A DNA stretch of 64,000 bases from Lachnospiraceae bacterium. GTDB taxonomy: Bacteria; Bacillota; Clostridia; Lachnospirales; Lachnospiraceae. Numbering within the stretch: position 1 is the first letter of the stretch; the number at the start of each line of letters is the position of its first letter. The notes under the pieces were generated by a model. That model was not told where the DNA came from, ran no database searches, and worked only from the letters and a program-made list of their open reading frames with translations. This document shows, piece after piece, positions 30,861 to 40,378 of this stretch. The translations under genes were made by a program, and so were the position numbers. The stretch is taken from NCBI GenBank assembly GCA_015057115.1, contig SVEZ01000005.1, positions 1 to 64,000 of the forward strand, written 5' to 3'.

Positions 30861-31769
30861 TTACAAATTTTTAATCTGCAAAAATGCCGGGGCCATAATA
30901 ATTACAATGACAAGCCCAAGAAGCAGGGTTAAGGGTAACAAAATCTTTGTCTGCGCCTGCTCTCCCCTTCGCTTTGCCAGTGTCAATCGCATTGCTTCGG
31001 TTTCCTGCACCTCCATGTCCAGCATCTGCAATAAACCACTGTTTCCTTTCTCCAGATTCTGTAAAAGCAAGGACGAAAATTTTCGATACTGCCTTATACC
31101 GCACCCTCCGGAAAAAGCTTGTAATGCTGCAGGCAAGCTTTCTCCCCGCTTGATTCTTGTACTCAGCTTATTCACTTCACTTTTCAGGGGCTCCTCTTCC
31201 GCCAGTTGTTCTTCCGCAATCCTGGTAATTGCGTATCTAAGACTCATTCCACTTTCAAGAAATGTAGTTAAGATTCCCACCAACTGGGGATATTGAGATA
31301 CAAGTTTCTCCTGACGCTTTTTCCTTTCCTTTTCCAGCTCCCAGTCCGGCTCTTTGTAAATCAGCGCCGCTAAAATTCCTCCCAAGACCACCAGGAAGTA
31401 GGGGGTATAATCCTTTTTTGCTTCCCAGGTTATTTCCTTCCCTTTATAGGAAAGGGGCAGGGAAAAGGAGTCCTCCTTCCGCGACTTCTTCTCTATTTCA
31501 TTAACATAGGCTAAAAGCTCTTCTTCCGGGGTTGGCTCCCGTTCTTTACCAAGAAAATCCTTTTTTTCACTTCCTTGCTTTCGGTAAGAGATTGTCGCAT
31601 CGAATTCCTCCTTTCCCCAGGTAACATGGTAACTCTGACTGCCTCCTTTCTCTCGCTTAATCTGTGTTCCGTTATGAGGCGCATGCAATATTCCGTAGGA
31701 TACGGCCAACACTGCCAGAATGAAAAATACAGCCATTGCTTTTTTTAACTGCTCTCGTTTGACTTTCAT
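30861..31769 (-). CDS. Type II secretion F domain protein, TadC-like
   Basis: LVGILTTFLESGMSLRYAITRIAEEQL; ALQAFSGGCGIRQYRKFSSLLLQNLEKGNSGLLQMLDMEV. Confidence 0.88.
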   Translation of the reverse strand: MKVKREQLKKAMAVFFILAVLAVSYGILHAPHNGTQIKREKGGSQSYHVTWGKEEFDATISYRKQGSEKKDFLGKEREPTPEEELLAYVNEIEKKSRKEDSFSLPLSYKGKEITWEAKKDYTPYFLVVLGGILAALIYKEPDWELEKERKKRQEKLVSQYPQLVGILTTFLESGMSLRYAITRIAEEQLAEEEPLKSEVNKLSTRIKRGESLPAALQAFSGGCGIRQYRKFSSLLLQNLEKGNSGLLQMLDMEVQETEAMRLTLAKRRGEQAQTKILLPLTLLLGLVIVIIMAPAFLQIKNL

Positions 31770-32563
31770 TCCTCCACCTCAATCCGTAATATCTTAAGTC
31801 CCAAAAGGACGCAGCCACCATATAACCCCAAACAAACTGACATGAATGCAATTCCTCCCGGATTCTTGTAAAGAACCATTAGGTAATCCGGATTTGTCAG
31901 CCCTACATAGAGTAACAGTAGCATTGGCATGGCTGACATAATTCCCTGTTCATAACGCTGGGATGCCATCATTGTATCGATTTCCTGCTTGGTTTCAATT
32001 CTTCTGGAAATGGAATCCGTAGTCTTTTTGATTACCTGACACAGATCACTGCCTGCCTGTTTCCCATAAAGAAAAACCTGCAGAAACACCTGTAATTCCT
32101 TATCCTGTCTCAGATCTCCCCAGCGACTCAAAATCCGCACCGTCTGGTGACTCAATCGAATCTGTCGCACCATACTTTCCACATCCCGGTAAATGAAAGA
32201 TTTTGTACCCCATTGCTCTGCCAGCTCCGACAAAGTGTGCTCCATTCCATTTTCCATGGAGTCCCCCGCCTGGAGATTTCCCGACAGAAGCTGCAAAAAG
32301 TCCCGAAGCTGCAAACGAAACTGTTCTCTTTTTTTCCGCATCAAGGATTTCTTCAAGATTCGTACATAGGGAATTAATCCCAAGGACAAAGGCAGAACGA
32401 ACCACCAACTATGGTAAAAAACATAACTTAAAAGTCCCATCACTACTCCCCCTATTGCCAGTCGTTTTGCGAAAAACCTTGCATCTTTTCCCGGCTCCTT
32501 CCAGATATCCGAATTTTCCTTTCTACCTCTTGCTTCTCGCTTCTTTAACATCCACTTTTTCAC
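31766..32563 (-). CDS. Type II secretion F domain protein, TadB-like
   Basis: RLQLRDFLQLLSGNLQAGDSMENGMEHTLSEL; FLQVFLYGKQAGSDLCQVIKKTTDSISRRIE. Confidence 0.88.
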   Translation of the reverse strand: MKKWMLKKREARGRKENSDIWKEPGKDARFFAKRLAIGGVVMGLLSYVFYHSWWFVLPLSLGLIPYVRILKKSLMRKKREQFRLQLRDFLQLLSGNLQAGDSMENGMEHTLSELAEQWGTKSFIYRDVESMVRQIRLSHQTVRILSRWGDLRQDKELQVFLQVFLYGKQAGSDLCQVIKKTTDSISRRIETKQEIDTMMASQRYEQGIMSAMPMLLLLYVGLTNPDYLMVLYKNPGGIAFMSVCLGLYGGCVLLGLKILRIEVEE

Positions 32564-33701
32564 CTGCCTTTCTTAACTCTCCATCTATTCTTTGAAATAC
32601 GGGACACCAGGTTATCTCCTCATCCTTCATTCCGGTTATCTCCACAATCTGATCTACTCCCCGCTTGCCATCTCCGTATTTCTTCACATGAACAATATAC
32701 TGTATACCGGACGCAATCTGGGCTCGAACTGCCTTCATAGGCAAATCCATGGCCATTAATACCAGCGTTTCCATGCGTAAAAGCGCATCTTTGCAGGAAT
32801 TGGCATGCAAACTGCTCATTGATCCCTGATGTCCTGTATTTAACGCTTGCAAAAGATCCAATGCCTCCGGCCCTCGGACCTCCCCAACCACCAACTTGTC
32901 CGGTCGCATGCGCAACGCCGCCTTTATTAAATCCCGGATGGTAATGGCTCCCGCACCGTTCTCCACTGCATCTCGGCATTCCAGTCTCACCAGATTCTCC
33001 ACCTCATGGAATTGCAGTTCTGCAGAATCTTCAATGGTAATCACTCTTTCCTGTTTGGGAATGCCTTCTGCCAAAGCATTTAAAAGTGTTGTTTTTCCGC
33101 TTCCCGTTCCGCCGGTCACCAAGATGGTCTGACGATTTCGAATCTGCTTTCTCAAGAAATCCGCCGCTTCCTCCGTCATGCTTTTATGCTCCACCAAAAA
33201 GCTTAATCCCATGACTTCCGGGGGAAATTTCCGTATCGTCACCACCGGGCCTTCTATAGCCACCGGCTCCAGCACGATATGCACTCTGGAACCATCCGGA
33301 AGTCTGGAATCCACAATTGGGCACTTGGTATTCACCCGCCGATTATGTTCCCCCACAATTTGCTCAATGATCTCCTGCAAGCGTTCTCTGCTGTCAAAGG
33401 TTTTTTGAAACACGTGAAGCTGCCCTTTTTTCTCATAAAAAATCCGAAAGGGGCCGTTAATCATTACCTCTGTCACCTCCGGGTCCTCCATGAGTTCCTC
33501 AATAACGTCATATTTTTTCAGGGAGTTAAACAAATTTATCTCATATTCCTGCCAGTCATCATAGGAAAACCCATAATGTTCTTCCTCCGTTGCTACAACC
33601 TGCGATATTACTCTGCGAATTGTCTCCTCCGAACTGTCGTCATAGCTTTCCATTTCCTGCAAAACCTGCTGCCTTAGACTCCTATATTGTTCCTGATTCA
33701 T
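32523..33701 (-). CDS. CpaF/TadA family secretion ATPase
   Basis: VTGGTGSGKTTLLNALAEGIP Walker A; DLIKAALRMRPDKLVVGEVRGPEALDLLQALNTGHQGSMSSLHANS. Confidence 0.96.
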   Translation of the reverse strand: MNQEQYRSLRQQVLQEMESYDDSSEETIRRVISQVVATEEEHYGFSYDDWQEYEINLFNSLKKYDVIEELMEDPEVTEVMINGPFRIFYEKKGQLHVFQKTFDSRERLQEIIEQIVGEHNRRVNTKCPIVDSRLPDGSRVHIVLEPVAIEGPVVTIRKFPPEVMGLSFLVEHKSMTEEAADFLRKQIRNRQTILVTGGTGSGKTTLLNALAEGIPKQERVITIEDSAELQFHEVENLVRLECRDAVENGAGAITIRDLIKAALRMRPDKLVVGEVRGPEALDLLQALNTGHQGSMSSLHANSCKDALLRMETLVLMAMDLPMKAVRAQIASGIQYIVHVKKYGDGKRGVDQIVEITGMKDEEITWCPVFQRIDGELRKAGEKVDVKEARSKR

Positions 33702-34545
33702 GATACTCCCTCTCTTTCATCATGATATCCACCGGAGTGCATGACAATTTCCCCAGAAACTCCTGCCAGGCTGTACGTCGAATTTCGTATGCTTTTTGCG
33801 CCTCCCCATCCCCGGGAGTAATGCTGTACAACTCCGAAGTACAAGCGAATAACTCTTGAAATCCTACCGGTAACTGTTGAAGATCAATGACTATACTGTC
33901 GAATAGACCATGTGATAAAATCTTGTGGACAAGAAGTGTGAATTCTTCTCGCATCTGAACTACATGAACCGGATTATGAAAATATCCGATAAACGAAAAT
34001 CCCTCTCCCCTTCTTCGTGCTGCTATCAGCTTCTCCCGCGTAATACTATCTTCCCCCTCGGTATGAATCTGGTAGCATAGTGTGGACAAATCTGCCACTT
34101 CCCTTGTAAGATCTCCCTCTTCTGTCTGACCATACTCCCCAAAACACAAATAAATCGTGTTTTCCACCGTACTCAGCCGTTTCGTATATTCCTTGGCTGC
34201 CAGGCTCTGCACGGCACTTCCTCCCGGCGTGTAGAAAATAATGCACCGGGTTCGCTTTTTCCCCACTTCCGGCAAAATCGCTTCTTTTGTTTTAAAAAGC
34301 ACCTCCTGCAAGATACCCTCCGCACTTTGATACCGGTAAACCTCTGCCGGATTATCGCTTTGAACCGTACTCAGGTAAAAACAACTTTTCTCCCTACTTT
34401 CTTCCGGAATATCCGTGATCACAATATCTGCCAACCCTTGTCCTTCCACCACCAAAAAGACGTCCTGCCATTTTTTCCGGATATACCGTAACAAAAGTTC
34501 TGTATATGTTGTATCCTCACATACAACTGCTATGCGCTTTTTCAT
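33682..34545 (-). CDS. CpaE/TadZ-like protein (divergent)
   Basis: First gene of tad operon; FYTPGGSAVQSLAAKEYTKRL and DSIVIDLQQLPVGFQELF resemble MinD/CpaE-type core. Confidence 0.65.
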   Translation of the reverse strand: MKKRIAVVCEDTTYTELLLRYIRKKWQDVFLVVEGQGLADIVITDIPEESREKSCFYLSTVQSDNPAEVYRYQSAEGILQEVLFKTKEAILPEVGKKRTRCIIFYTPGGSAVQSLAAKEYTKRLSTVENTIYLCFGEYGQTEEGDLTREVADLSTLCYQIHTEGEDSITREKLIAARRRGEGFSFIGYFHNPVHVVQMREEFTLLVHKILSHGLFDSIVIDLQQLPVGFQELFACTSELYSITPGDGEAQKAYEIRRTAWQEFLGKLSCTPVDIMMKEREYHESGTI

Positions 34546-34638
34546 CCCATCCCCCCCTTAATAACGCAAAATACTACTGTCTTTCTCTTTAAGTGTTCTA
34601 CTTCTACACTTTGAAAATGATGCGATACGCACCATGGA

Positions 34639-34654
34639 TGCACGGAATCGTGCA
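34639..34654. promoter_or_regulatory. Perfect inverted repeat TGCACG-GAAT-CGTGCA in the tad operon leader
   Basis: 6-bp arms, located just downstream of the predicted tad promoter. Confidence 0.6.
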
Positions 34655-34674
34655 CTAACTTTGATGTGATTTGC

Positions 34675-34703
34675 ATTATAGTCCCTTTTTTAACATTTGG
34701 CAA
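34675..34703 (-). promoter_or_regulatory. Predicted promoter of the tad operon
   Basis: TTGCCA-17 bp-TATAAT on minus strand. Confidence 0.7.
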
Positions 34704-34792
34704 TTGGTAATTTTATACAAAATATTTCCATTATTTTCTGCATAAAAATCTTTCCTTTTGGGAAATACTAGCAGAAAAGGGAGGTTTTACAC

Positions 34793-35011
34793 ATGATTTT
34801 TGCTCATAAAATCAAAAAGAAGCAGGCATTACCCTGCTTCCAGGAAGACTTAAGTACGGAGCTTTTGGCTTTGCAAAGCAATATGAATGAGGCCTATTGC
34901 CGTTTAAATTACACAACGGATCCGGTGCTTATTGACAGTTGCATTTATGAAATCAATGCCGCTTCCCTACGATACGAATATCTTTTGTCAAAAGTAAAGG
35001 CGTCCCGTTAA
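34793..35011 (+). CDS. YaaL-like (DUF2508) small protein
   Basis: DLSTELLALQSNMNEAYCRLNYTTDPVLIDSCIYEINAASLRYEYLLSKVK; SD GGGAGG upstream. Confidence 0.75.
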   Translation: MIFAHKIKKKQALPCFQEDLSTELLALQSNMNEAYCRLNYTTDPVLIDSCIYEINAASLRYEYLLSKVKASR

Positions 35012-35023
35012 GGACGCCGAAAT

Positions 35024-35250
35024 TCTCGGTACCAGAGTGCTATCCATATCCTAAAAGTTACATTATCCACGATAAATTGGAGTCTTCTCGGCATATGGAA
35101 ACAGTACCCCCTCAGAAAGTTACCCATTTGGCCGAAAAACATCCAAAAATGTAACTTTTCAATAATGTACTGAGTCCATATACCGAGAAACCCGGGTTAA
35201 AAGCACGATTCTGTAACTTTTAAGGCCGTATAACCCTCCATATGCCGAGA
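35024..35250. repeat. Four 38-bp units in F-F-R-R arrangement (35024-35061, 35086-35123, 35151-35188, 35213-35250)
   Basis: Each unit begins TCTCGG and ends AAGTTAC (or its reverse complement); spacers 24/27/24 bp. Confidence 0.9.
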
Positions 35251-35284
35251 GAGGATTTCCAAATAAGAAAATCCTCTCTTTTTA
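35248..35284 (+). terminator. Intrinsic terminator immediately after the repeat array
   Basis: AGAGAGGATTT...AAATCCTCTCT-TTTT on plus strand. Confidence 0.75.
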
Positions 35285-35298
35285 AACTTTTTTAGCAT

Positions 35299-35772
35299 TT
35301 ACGCATAAAATCCCCGATTGGAATCTCCCAGCTGCACTTCACTTAAGCTGCTTTTGCCGTATGTAAGTCCCGCTACCACCTTCTGGGAATTCTGCATCAT
35401 AGGGCTGGTTGTATCTTCTTTAGCCATACCCTTCATACCAACATACAAATTGTCCAACACTGCCTTGGCATTCTCCATGCCTTCCAGGTTCTTCTTCACC
35501 TTTGCCAATGCCAGCTGACGCAGGCAGAACTGGTATAGGGCATACAACTCGTTTGCTACCTTGTAGGAATGATTCAAATCAAGAACCAGCCGACGGATTA
35601 CTGTTTCCATATGGTCAAAATCCACTTTTACGGCTTCCCAGTCATCCTTTTCGTAGTCTGCCTGGGCATCCTCCATATAAGCAAAAATAAGATCATACAT
35701 AATGACAATCAATTCGCTCCGGTTGGCATTCACAACTCTTGCAGTAAATTCCTGCTTTTTTTCCTTATTCAT
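35299..35772 (-). CDS. fliS: Flagellar export chaperone FliS
   Basis: FTARVVNANRSELIVIMYDLIFAYMEDAQ, position directly downstream of flagellin. Confidence 0.85.
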   Translation of the reverse strand: MNKEKKQEFTARVVNANRSELIVIMYDLIFAYMEDAQADYEKDDWEAVKVDFDHMETVIRRLVLDLNHSYKVANELYALYQFCLRQLALAKVKKNLEGMENAKAVLDNLYVGMKGMAKEDTTSPMMQNSQKVVAGLTYGKSSLSEVQLGDSNRGFYA

Positions 35773-35784
35773 GGGCTACCTCCA

Positions 35785-37413
35785 CTACTGAATAAGCTGT
35801 AAGGTCTGCTCCGGCAAGTCATTGGCCTGTGCCAAAACAGAGGTTGCTGCCTGTACCAATACGTTCATCTGGGTATAGGTGGACATTTCTTTTGCCATAT
35901 CCACATCCTCAATTCTGGACAATGCTGTATTCATATTCTCATCTGTTGACTCCAGACTTCTTACGGTTGCTTCCAAACGGTTCTCCGCTGCACCAAGATT
36001 ACTTCGAATGGAAGAAACCTTAGACAATGCATCATCCAAAGCCATTAATGCTTTATCGGTTCCGAAAACTGTAGTAACATCCACTTTATCAATTCGGAGG
36101 GATCTGCAATCCGTACAAGGAATATCCACATCAATGGTCTGATACTGATTTGCGCCAACCTGTAAGTAGAGGTTTCCAATATTGGTTACCTGAAGGTTTA
36201 AATCAAAATCCGTCTTGGTCGTATATACTTTCTTTGTCGGATCAGTCGGATCTTCGGCTTCATCAATCAGTGTCTTTTCTGATACATCAAAGCTCATCTG
36301 GAAACCTTCCAAATCGCTAATCTCAACTTTATTTCCTTTTGTCAAAACGGTTGCCTGTGTGCTGTATGGTGTGCCCAACTTAACCTGCACATCTTTTCCA
36401 CTACTCATCAGATTGTTATTGTTATTCGGATCTTCCAAACCTAAAATTTCTTTTGCCGCAACACTGTCAGACCATCTGATATTCACAACTTCATTACTTC
36501 CGGTGTCTCTGGAAATACCCACCAACGTCATTCCAAAGTCAAAATTCTTCGCAATATTCGGGCTTCCGTATCCCTGAGATTCCGGATATTTATAAATATC
36601 TTCTGTTGACGGTGTACTTCCATCCGTAGCAAAAAGATGTACTTCTGCTTTTTCTGCAGCATCACGAAGAACATTATACATTTCGGATGCCGTATATAAT
36701 ACTGGAGCCGCCTCTTTTTCTCCGGTAACCGGATTCACTACCTCATGCAGAAGATCTTTTTCTTCAAAGCGAACCGGAACACCATTAATACTTAATTCCA
36801 TCTTGTTTAAGTCTTTTCCACTCCATGCCGGTTGACCGTCTTTCGTTTCCGGGGCGGTTGTACCGGTTACACCAAAGGTTTGTACCGCATGCTCTGAAGT
36901 TGCAGTAACCTTTATTTTATAGTTGGTATTATCTACTGCTGAACTAACATCCACCAGTGAAACATCTCTGGTATTAGCATATACACGACTGTTAAGGGAA
37001 CCATCCAACAATGTCTTTTTATTAAATTCTGTATCAGTAGAGATACGATCGATTTCCTCTTTCAACGCAGCAATTTCATCCTGCATTGCTTCTTTATCTT
37101 CATCTACATAGGTATCGTTTCCGGACTGAACTGCCAGCTCACGCATACGCTGCAGGATAGATGTTACTTCCTGCAATGCACCTTCTGCAGTCTCGATTAC
37201 GGAAATACCGTCGGAAGAGTTCTGGGATGCCTGGTTCAATCCCTTAATCTGAGCTCTCATCTTGGATGACATAGCCATTCCTGCCGGATCATCTGCCGCA
37301 TGGTTAATCTTAAAACCGGAGGATAACTTCTCCAGGGATGCTGTCAATGCGTTTTCGTTCTGTAATAATTTGCCGTTTGCCACATAAGCCGGCATGTTGT
37401 AATTAATTTTCAT
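35785..37413 (-). CDS. Flagellin with large central variable region (542 aa)
   Basis: LEKLSSGFKINHAADDPAGMAMSSKMRAQIKGLNQASQNSSDGISVIETAEGAL; C-terminal RIEDVDMAKEMSTYTQMNVLVQAATSVLAQAN. Confidence 0.97.
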   Translation of the reverse strand: MKINYNMPAYVANGKLLQNENALTASLEKLSSGFKINHAADDPAGMAMSSKMRAQIKGLNQASQNSSDGISVIETAEGALQEVTSILQRMRELAVQSGNDTYVDEDKEAMQDEIAALKEEIDRISTDTEFNKKTLLDGSLNSRVYANTRDVSLVDVSSAVDNTNYKIKVTATSEHAVQTFGVTGTTAPETKDGQPAWSGKDLNKMELSINGVPVRFEEKDLLHEVVNPVTGEKEAAPVLYTASEMYNVLRDAAEKAEVHLFATDGSTPSTEDIYKYPESQGYGSPNIAKNFDFGMTLVGISRDTGSNEVVNIRWSDSVAAKEILGLEDPNNNNNLMSSGKDVQVKLGTPYSTQATVLTKGNKVEISDLEGFQMSFDVSEKTLIDEAEDPTDPTKKVYTTKTDFDLNLQVTNIGNLYLQVGANQYQTIDVDIPCTDCRSLRIDKVDVTTVFGTDKALMALDDALSKVSSIRSNLGAAENRLEATVRSLESTDENMNTALSRIEDVDMAKEMSTYTQMNVLVQAATSVLAQANDLPEQTLQLIQ

Positions 37414-37432
37414 GCAATCATCTCCTTACAAA

Positions 37433-40372
37433 TTAGGTTTCTGCCAAAGACTTTAAGAATACTCTCGCCATGGAATATAAGGTCTTTGTCTGTATTTCGG
37501 TAGCTTCTCCCTCACTGACTCCCGATCCTTGGTAGAACTGTGTAAGAGATAATTGACTACTGGTTACGTAAGCAAGCTCCACGGAAGTTTCTTCTACTTC
37601 CTGTTTCAAGCTTTCGGTTAAAACATCGGATTTCTCCTTCAACTTCTGGGTAGTTGCCTCGGAATCCGAAACAATGTAGCCCCGAATTCCACGGGTAGTA
37701 ACGGAAATTTCCGCTGCGATTTTTCCTAAAGTCTCTGACATGGTGGTAATGGCAACCTTGCCCTTTTCCTCCTTGCCACGAACAATCTTTAAGTTGACGC
37801 AACCCATTTCATCCGCCACCAGAACCGGTACGGCATACTCTTCTTTTTTGCCCATTTGGCTTAAAAGCGATACCTGGCGGTGCATCAGCTGAAGCTGTCG
37901 GATATCCAAAGTATCCACATCCTCGGCTACCATCATGTTGTCCATAACATGCTCTGCCAAATCTGCCAGCGCTTCCTGAGCTTTTGCCATATCTTCCGGT
38001 GTTTTCACCTGCTCACTAAACTTTTCCCAGATATCTTCCTTGATATCCTTCAGGGTGTCAAAAATATTTTCGCTTTCCTTTTGTTTTTTATAAAGTGTCC
38101 TGTATAAGCGATTCCGATCCTGTAAATAATCGGCAATCGCCATAATATTTTCCGGACTCTTTGGAACTTCGAAGCTTTCAAAGAACTGACTTAACTCTTC
38201 CTGAGAGTTTACCATTCGGAATGCTTCCCGAATCTCCTGACTTCTTGTTTCCTCCTGCTCCTGCACCTCTTCTGTCTCCTGACGAAGTGCGTTTAAAAGC
38301 TGCTCCGGAGTCATATCCATAATATCGGCATTTTTTGCTATATGCTGTAGCTTTTCTCCGGAAATCTCTGAAAGAGCATTTCCCACACAGCTGGTTTGAT
38401 AAGCTGCCTCAATCTGCTGGGTGATGGAAAGATCCGCCACGTAACCGTCGCTTCTTTCCCCCACCTTGTCGTCCGCTACTGCTTCAATATGTCCTGCACG
38501 ATGGCTTCTTACCTGAGTCATAAGATTTCGCATAGTTACTTCGCTTCCGGAAAGTAAGCTGGCGCCTACTGCTGCACCATCGCTTTTTTCCACCTGACGA
38601 AGCAATCGATAAATACCTACGAAACCATCTCTCTCTTCCTGTGTAACTTCACCGCGGCTCTCCATTTCCACCAAGAAGCGGCTAAAATGATCTGCCCTAT
38701 ACGGATCCAGTTTTTCCTGCATTTCTTTTGCCTTATCAGCCAGCTCGGAAAGAGGCACATCCAAGGGATTGTAACCTTCCCGAATCATAGATAATACCAC
38801 CTTCGGTGTCATATTGGTAAAAAGGGACTGCATCTGCTCGTCCTTGGCTTTCACCGCAGTGATATTCTCTACTGTAATTTCCTGACTGTTATATCCCAAA
38901 ATACGGACCGCACGCTGGTTGCTTTCATTTACTTCCAGATCCATATCCTGCAAAATATCATCTACATTGCGGAAGGCTTTCTGAATGGAGTCTCCCAAAT
39001 CCGGTCGAACCTCCGTCATCATGGTCTCGTAAGCGCCGTTTGCCTTTGTATAGCTTACCTTCGTTTCTTCTGTTACGGAAAGGGTAATCTCCTGCACCTC
39101 GGTTAAGGTGTAACTCATGGTGAAGGATTGCATCATATAAGCCGGTGCCTGCTTCACCTGATCCAAAACGTCGGTTACATTCTGGGCCTGCTTCATCGGT
39201 CCAAGTAACAGCTTCTGAAGACTTTCTTCTCTTGCTTTTAACTCATTTAACATCAGCTCGATGCTGTCTGTCTCTAAGTGAAGTCCCTTCTTTAAAAGAG
39301 ACAGGTTTGCCTCAAAGGTCATGGAAGCTCTTGCCTCTTCTATGGTTCGTCTTGCTCTTGTAATCTGAAGGGTTACGGTGATTTCTCTGCGTTCTGTCAC
39401 CGTAAGATTATAAGCTTTGGCTTCCTGAAGATTCTCTATAGTCAGCTCTTTGCCCCCCTCGACCACTTCTGCAATATCTTCATCCGTCACATTCTGTAAA
39501 ACTGCTACCGCATCCTCAGCCCTCTGCTGCCAGCTGTACTCCGGTAAAACCATAGCTGCTGCCGGATCCCGTCCAAGAATAACCGCATCATTCATTGCCT
39601 GGGTAACCTGTGCCTCCGGCATCGGAAGTTGTACCTCAGAAGCAGATTTAAAGTAATTAAAATTGGCTCTGGTCAAAGTAACGCCCTCTGATACCATTTT
39701 TTTACCAATCTCAATATTCTCGACGGTTGGCTCGATACCGATAATCGGTAAATGCTTTTCAATCTGCGCCACCATCTGCGGATCTTCCGCTTTTTCCATA
39801 TTCGCCTGCTTCGCTTCACCGGCTTTGGAGCCGTTCTGAAGCGCCGTCGTCACATTCTGCGCCTGATAAAAGTTTCCTACGGTGGGCTCTAACTCATTGT
39901 TCACCAGATAGGAAACTGCTTCTGTTTTCGGTGTAGTAAGCTCCGCTGCCATATCGTAGGCCGCCTGCGCGCCGGGAGTCATGCTTACCAGCTCTGCCTT
40001 CGACAGACTTGCCGTTGCCATAACTTCCTCTACTCCACCTTCTATCAATTCCATTTGAATTTTATCCACAACCGTCACGATGGTCTTCTCATCTTCCTTG
40101 GATAAATCGATTCCCTTCTCATCCGCTTTTTCACACAGATCCTCATTCATCACTCCGGCAATGTACTCCGCATTGTTCTTCGTGTGATTCTCCGTCATGG
40201 ATCTGGCTTTTTCTGCTACACCTGCAATGCCGGTATCTACTTCACCTTTCGTGGTGATTGGCACCATAAAACCGCCTACCTGCTCCGGCTTTGCTTCCTT
40301 CATAACACCCTCGGTTGCAAGCTTTGCTGTAACCTTAGGCTCCTGTCCAACTAAAATCTGATTGATATGCAT
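37433..40372 (-). CDS. Large flagellin-linked protein of unknown function (DUF6240-like, 979 aa)
   Basis: Uninterrupted ORF 19 bp upstream of flagellin; hydrophilic, helical, no signal peptide apparent. Confidence 0.8.
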   Translation of the reverse strand: MHINQILVGQEPKVTAKLATEGVMKEAKPEQVGGFMVPITTKGEVDTGIAGVAEKARSMTENHTKNNAEYIAGVMNEDLCEKADEKGIDLSKEDEKTIVTVVDKIQMELIEGGVEEVMATASLSKAELVSMTPGAQAAYDMAAELTTPKTEAVSYLVNNELEPTVGNFYQAQNVTTALQNGSKAGEAKQANMEKAEDPQMVAQIEKHLPIIGIEPTVENIEIGKKMVSEGVTLTRANFNYFKSASEVQLPMPEAQVTQAMNDAVILGRDPAAAMVLPEYSWQQRAEDAVAVLQNVTDEDIAEVVEGGKELTIENLQEAKAYNLTVTERREITVTLQITRARRTIEEARASMTFEANLSLLKKGLHLETDSIELMLNELKAREESLQKLLLGPMKQAQNVTDVLDQVKQAPAYMMQSFTMSYTLTEVQEITLSVTEETKVSYTKANGAYETMMTEVRPDLGDSIQKAFRNVDDILQDMDLEVNESNQRAVRILGYNSQEITVENITAVKAKDEQMQSLFTNMTPKVVLSMIREGYNPLDVPLSELADKAKEMQEKLDPYRADHFSRFLVEMESRGEVTQEERDGFVGIYRLLRQVEKSDGAAVGASLLSGSEVTMRNLMTQVRSHRAGHIEAVADDKVGERSDGYVADLSITQQIEAAYQTSCVGNALSEISGEKLQHIAKNADIMDMTPEQLLNALRQETEEVQEQEETRSQEIREAFRMVNSQEELSQFFESFEVPKSPENIMAIADYLQDRNRLYRTLYKKQKESENIFDTLKDIKEDIWEKFSEQVKTPEDMAKAQEALADLAEHVMDNMMVAEDVDTLDIRQLQLMHRQVSLLSQMGKKEEYAVPVLVADEMGCVNLKIVRGKEEKGKVAITTMSETLGKIAAEISVTTRGIRGYIVSDSEATTQKLKEKSDVLTESLKQEVEETSVELAYVTSSQLSLTQFYQGSGVSEGEATEIQTKTLYSMARVFLKSLAET

Positions 40373-40378
40373 AAAAAC

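Noticed and set aside
34560-34670. c-di-GMP riboswitch before the tad operon
   Set aside because: Leader has hairpins but I could not match GEMM-I or c-di-GMP-II consensus; kept only as a generic structured leader
35024-35250. CRISPR array
   Set aside because: Only four units, half of them inverted, no cas genes in the window and degenerate unit centres; symmetric inverted arrangement is not CRISPR-like
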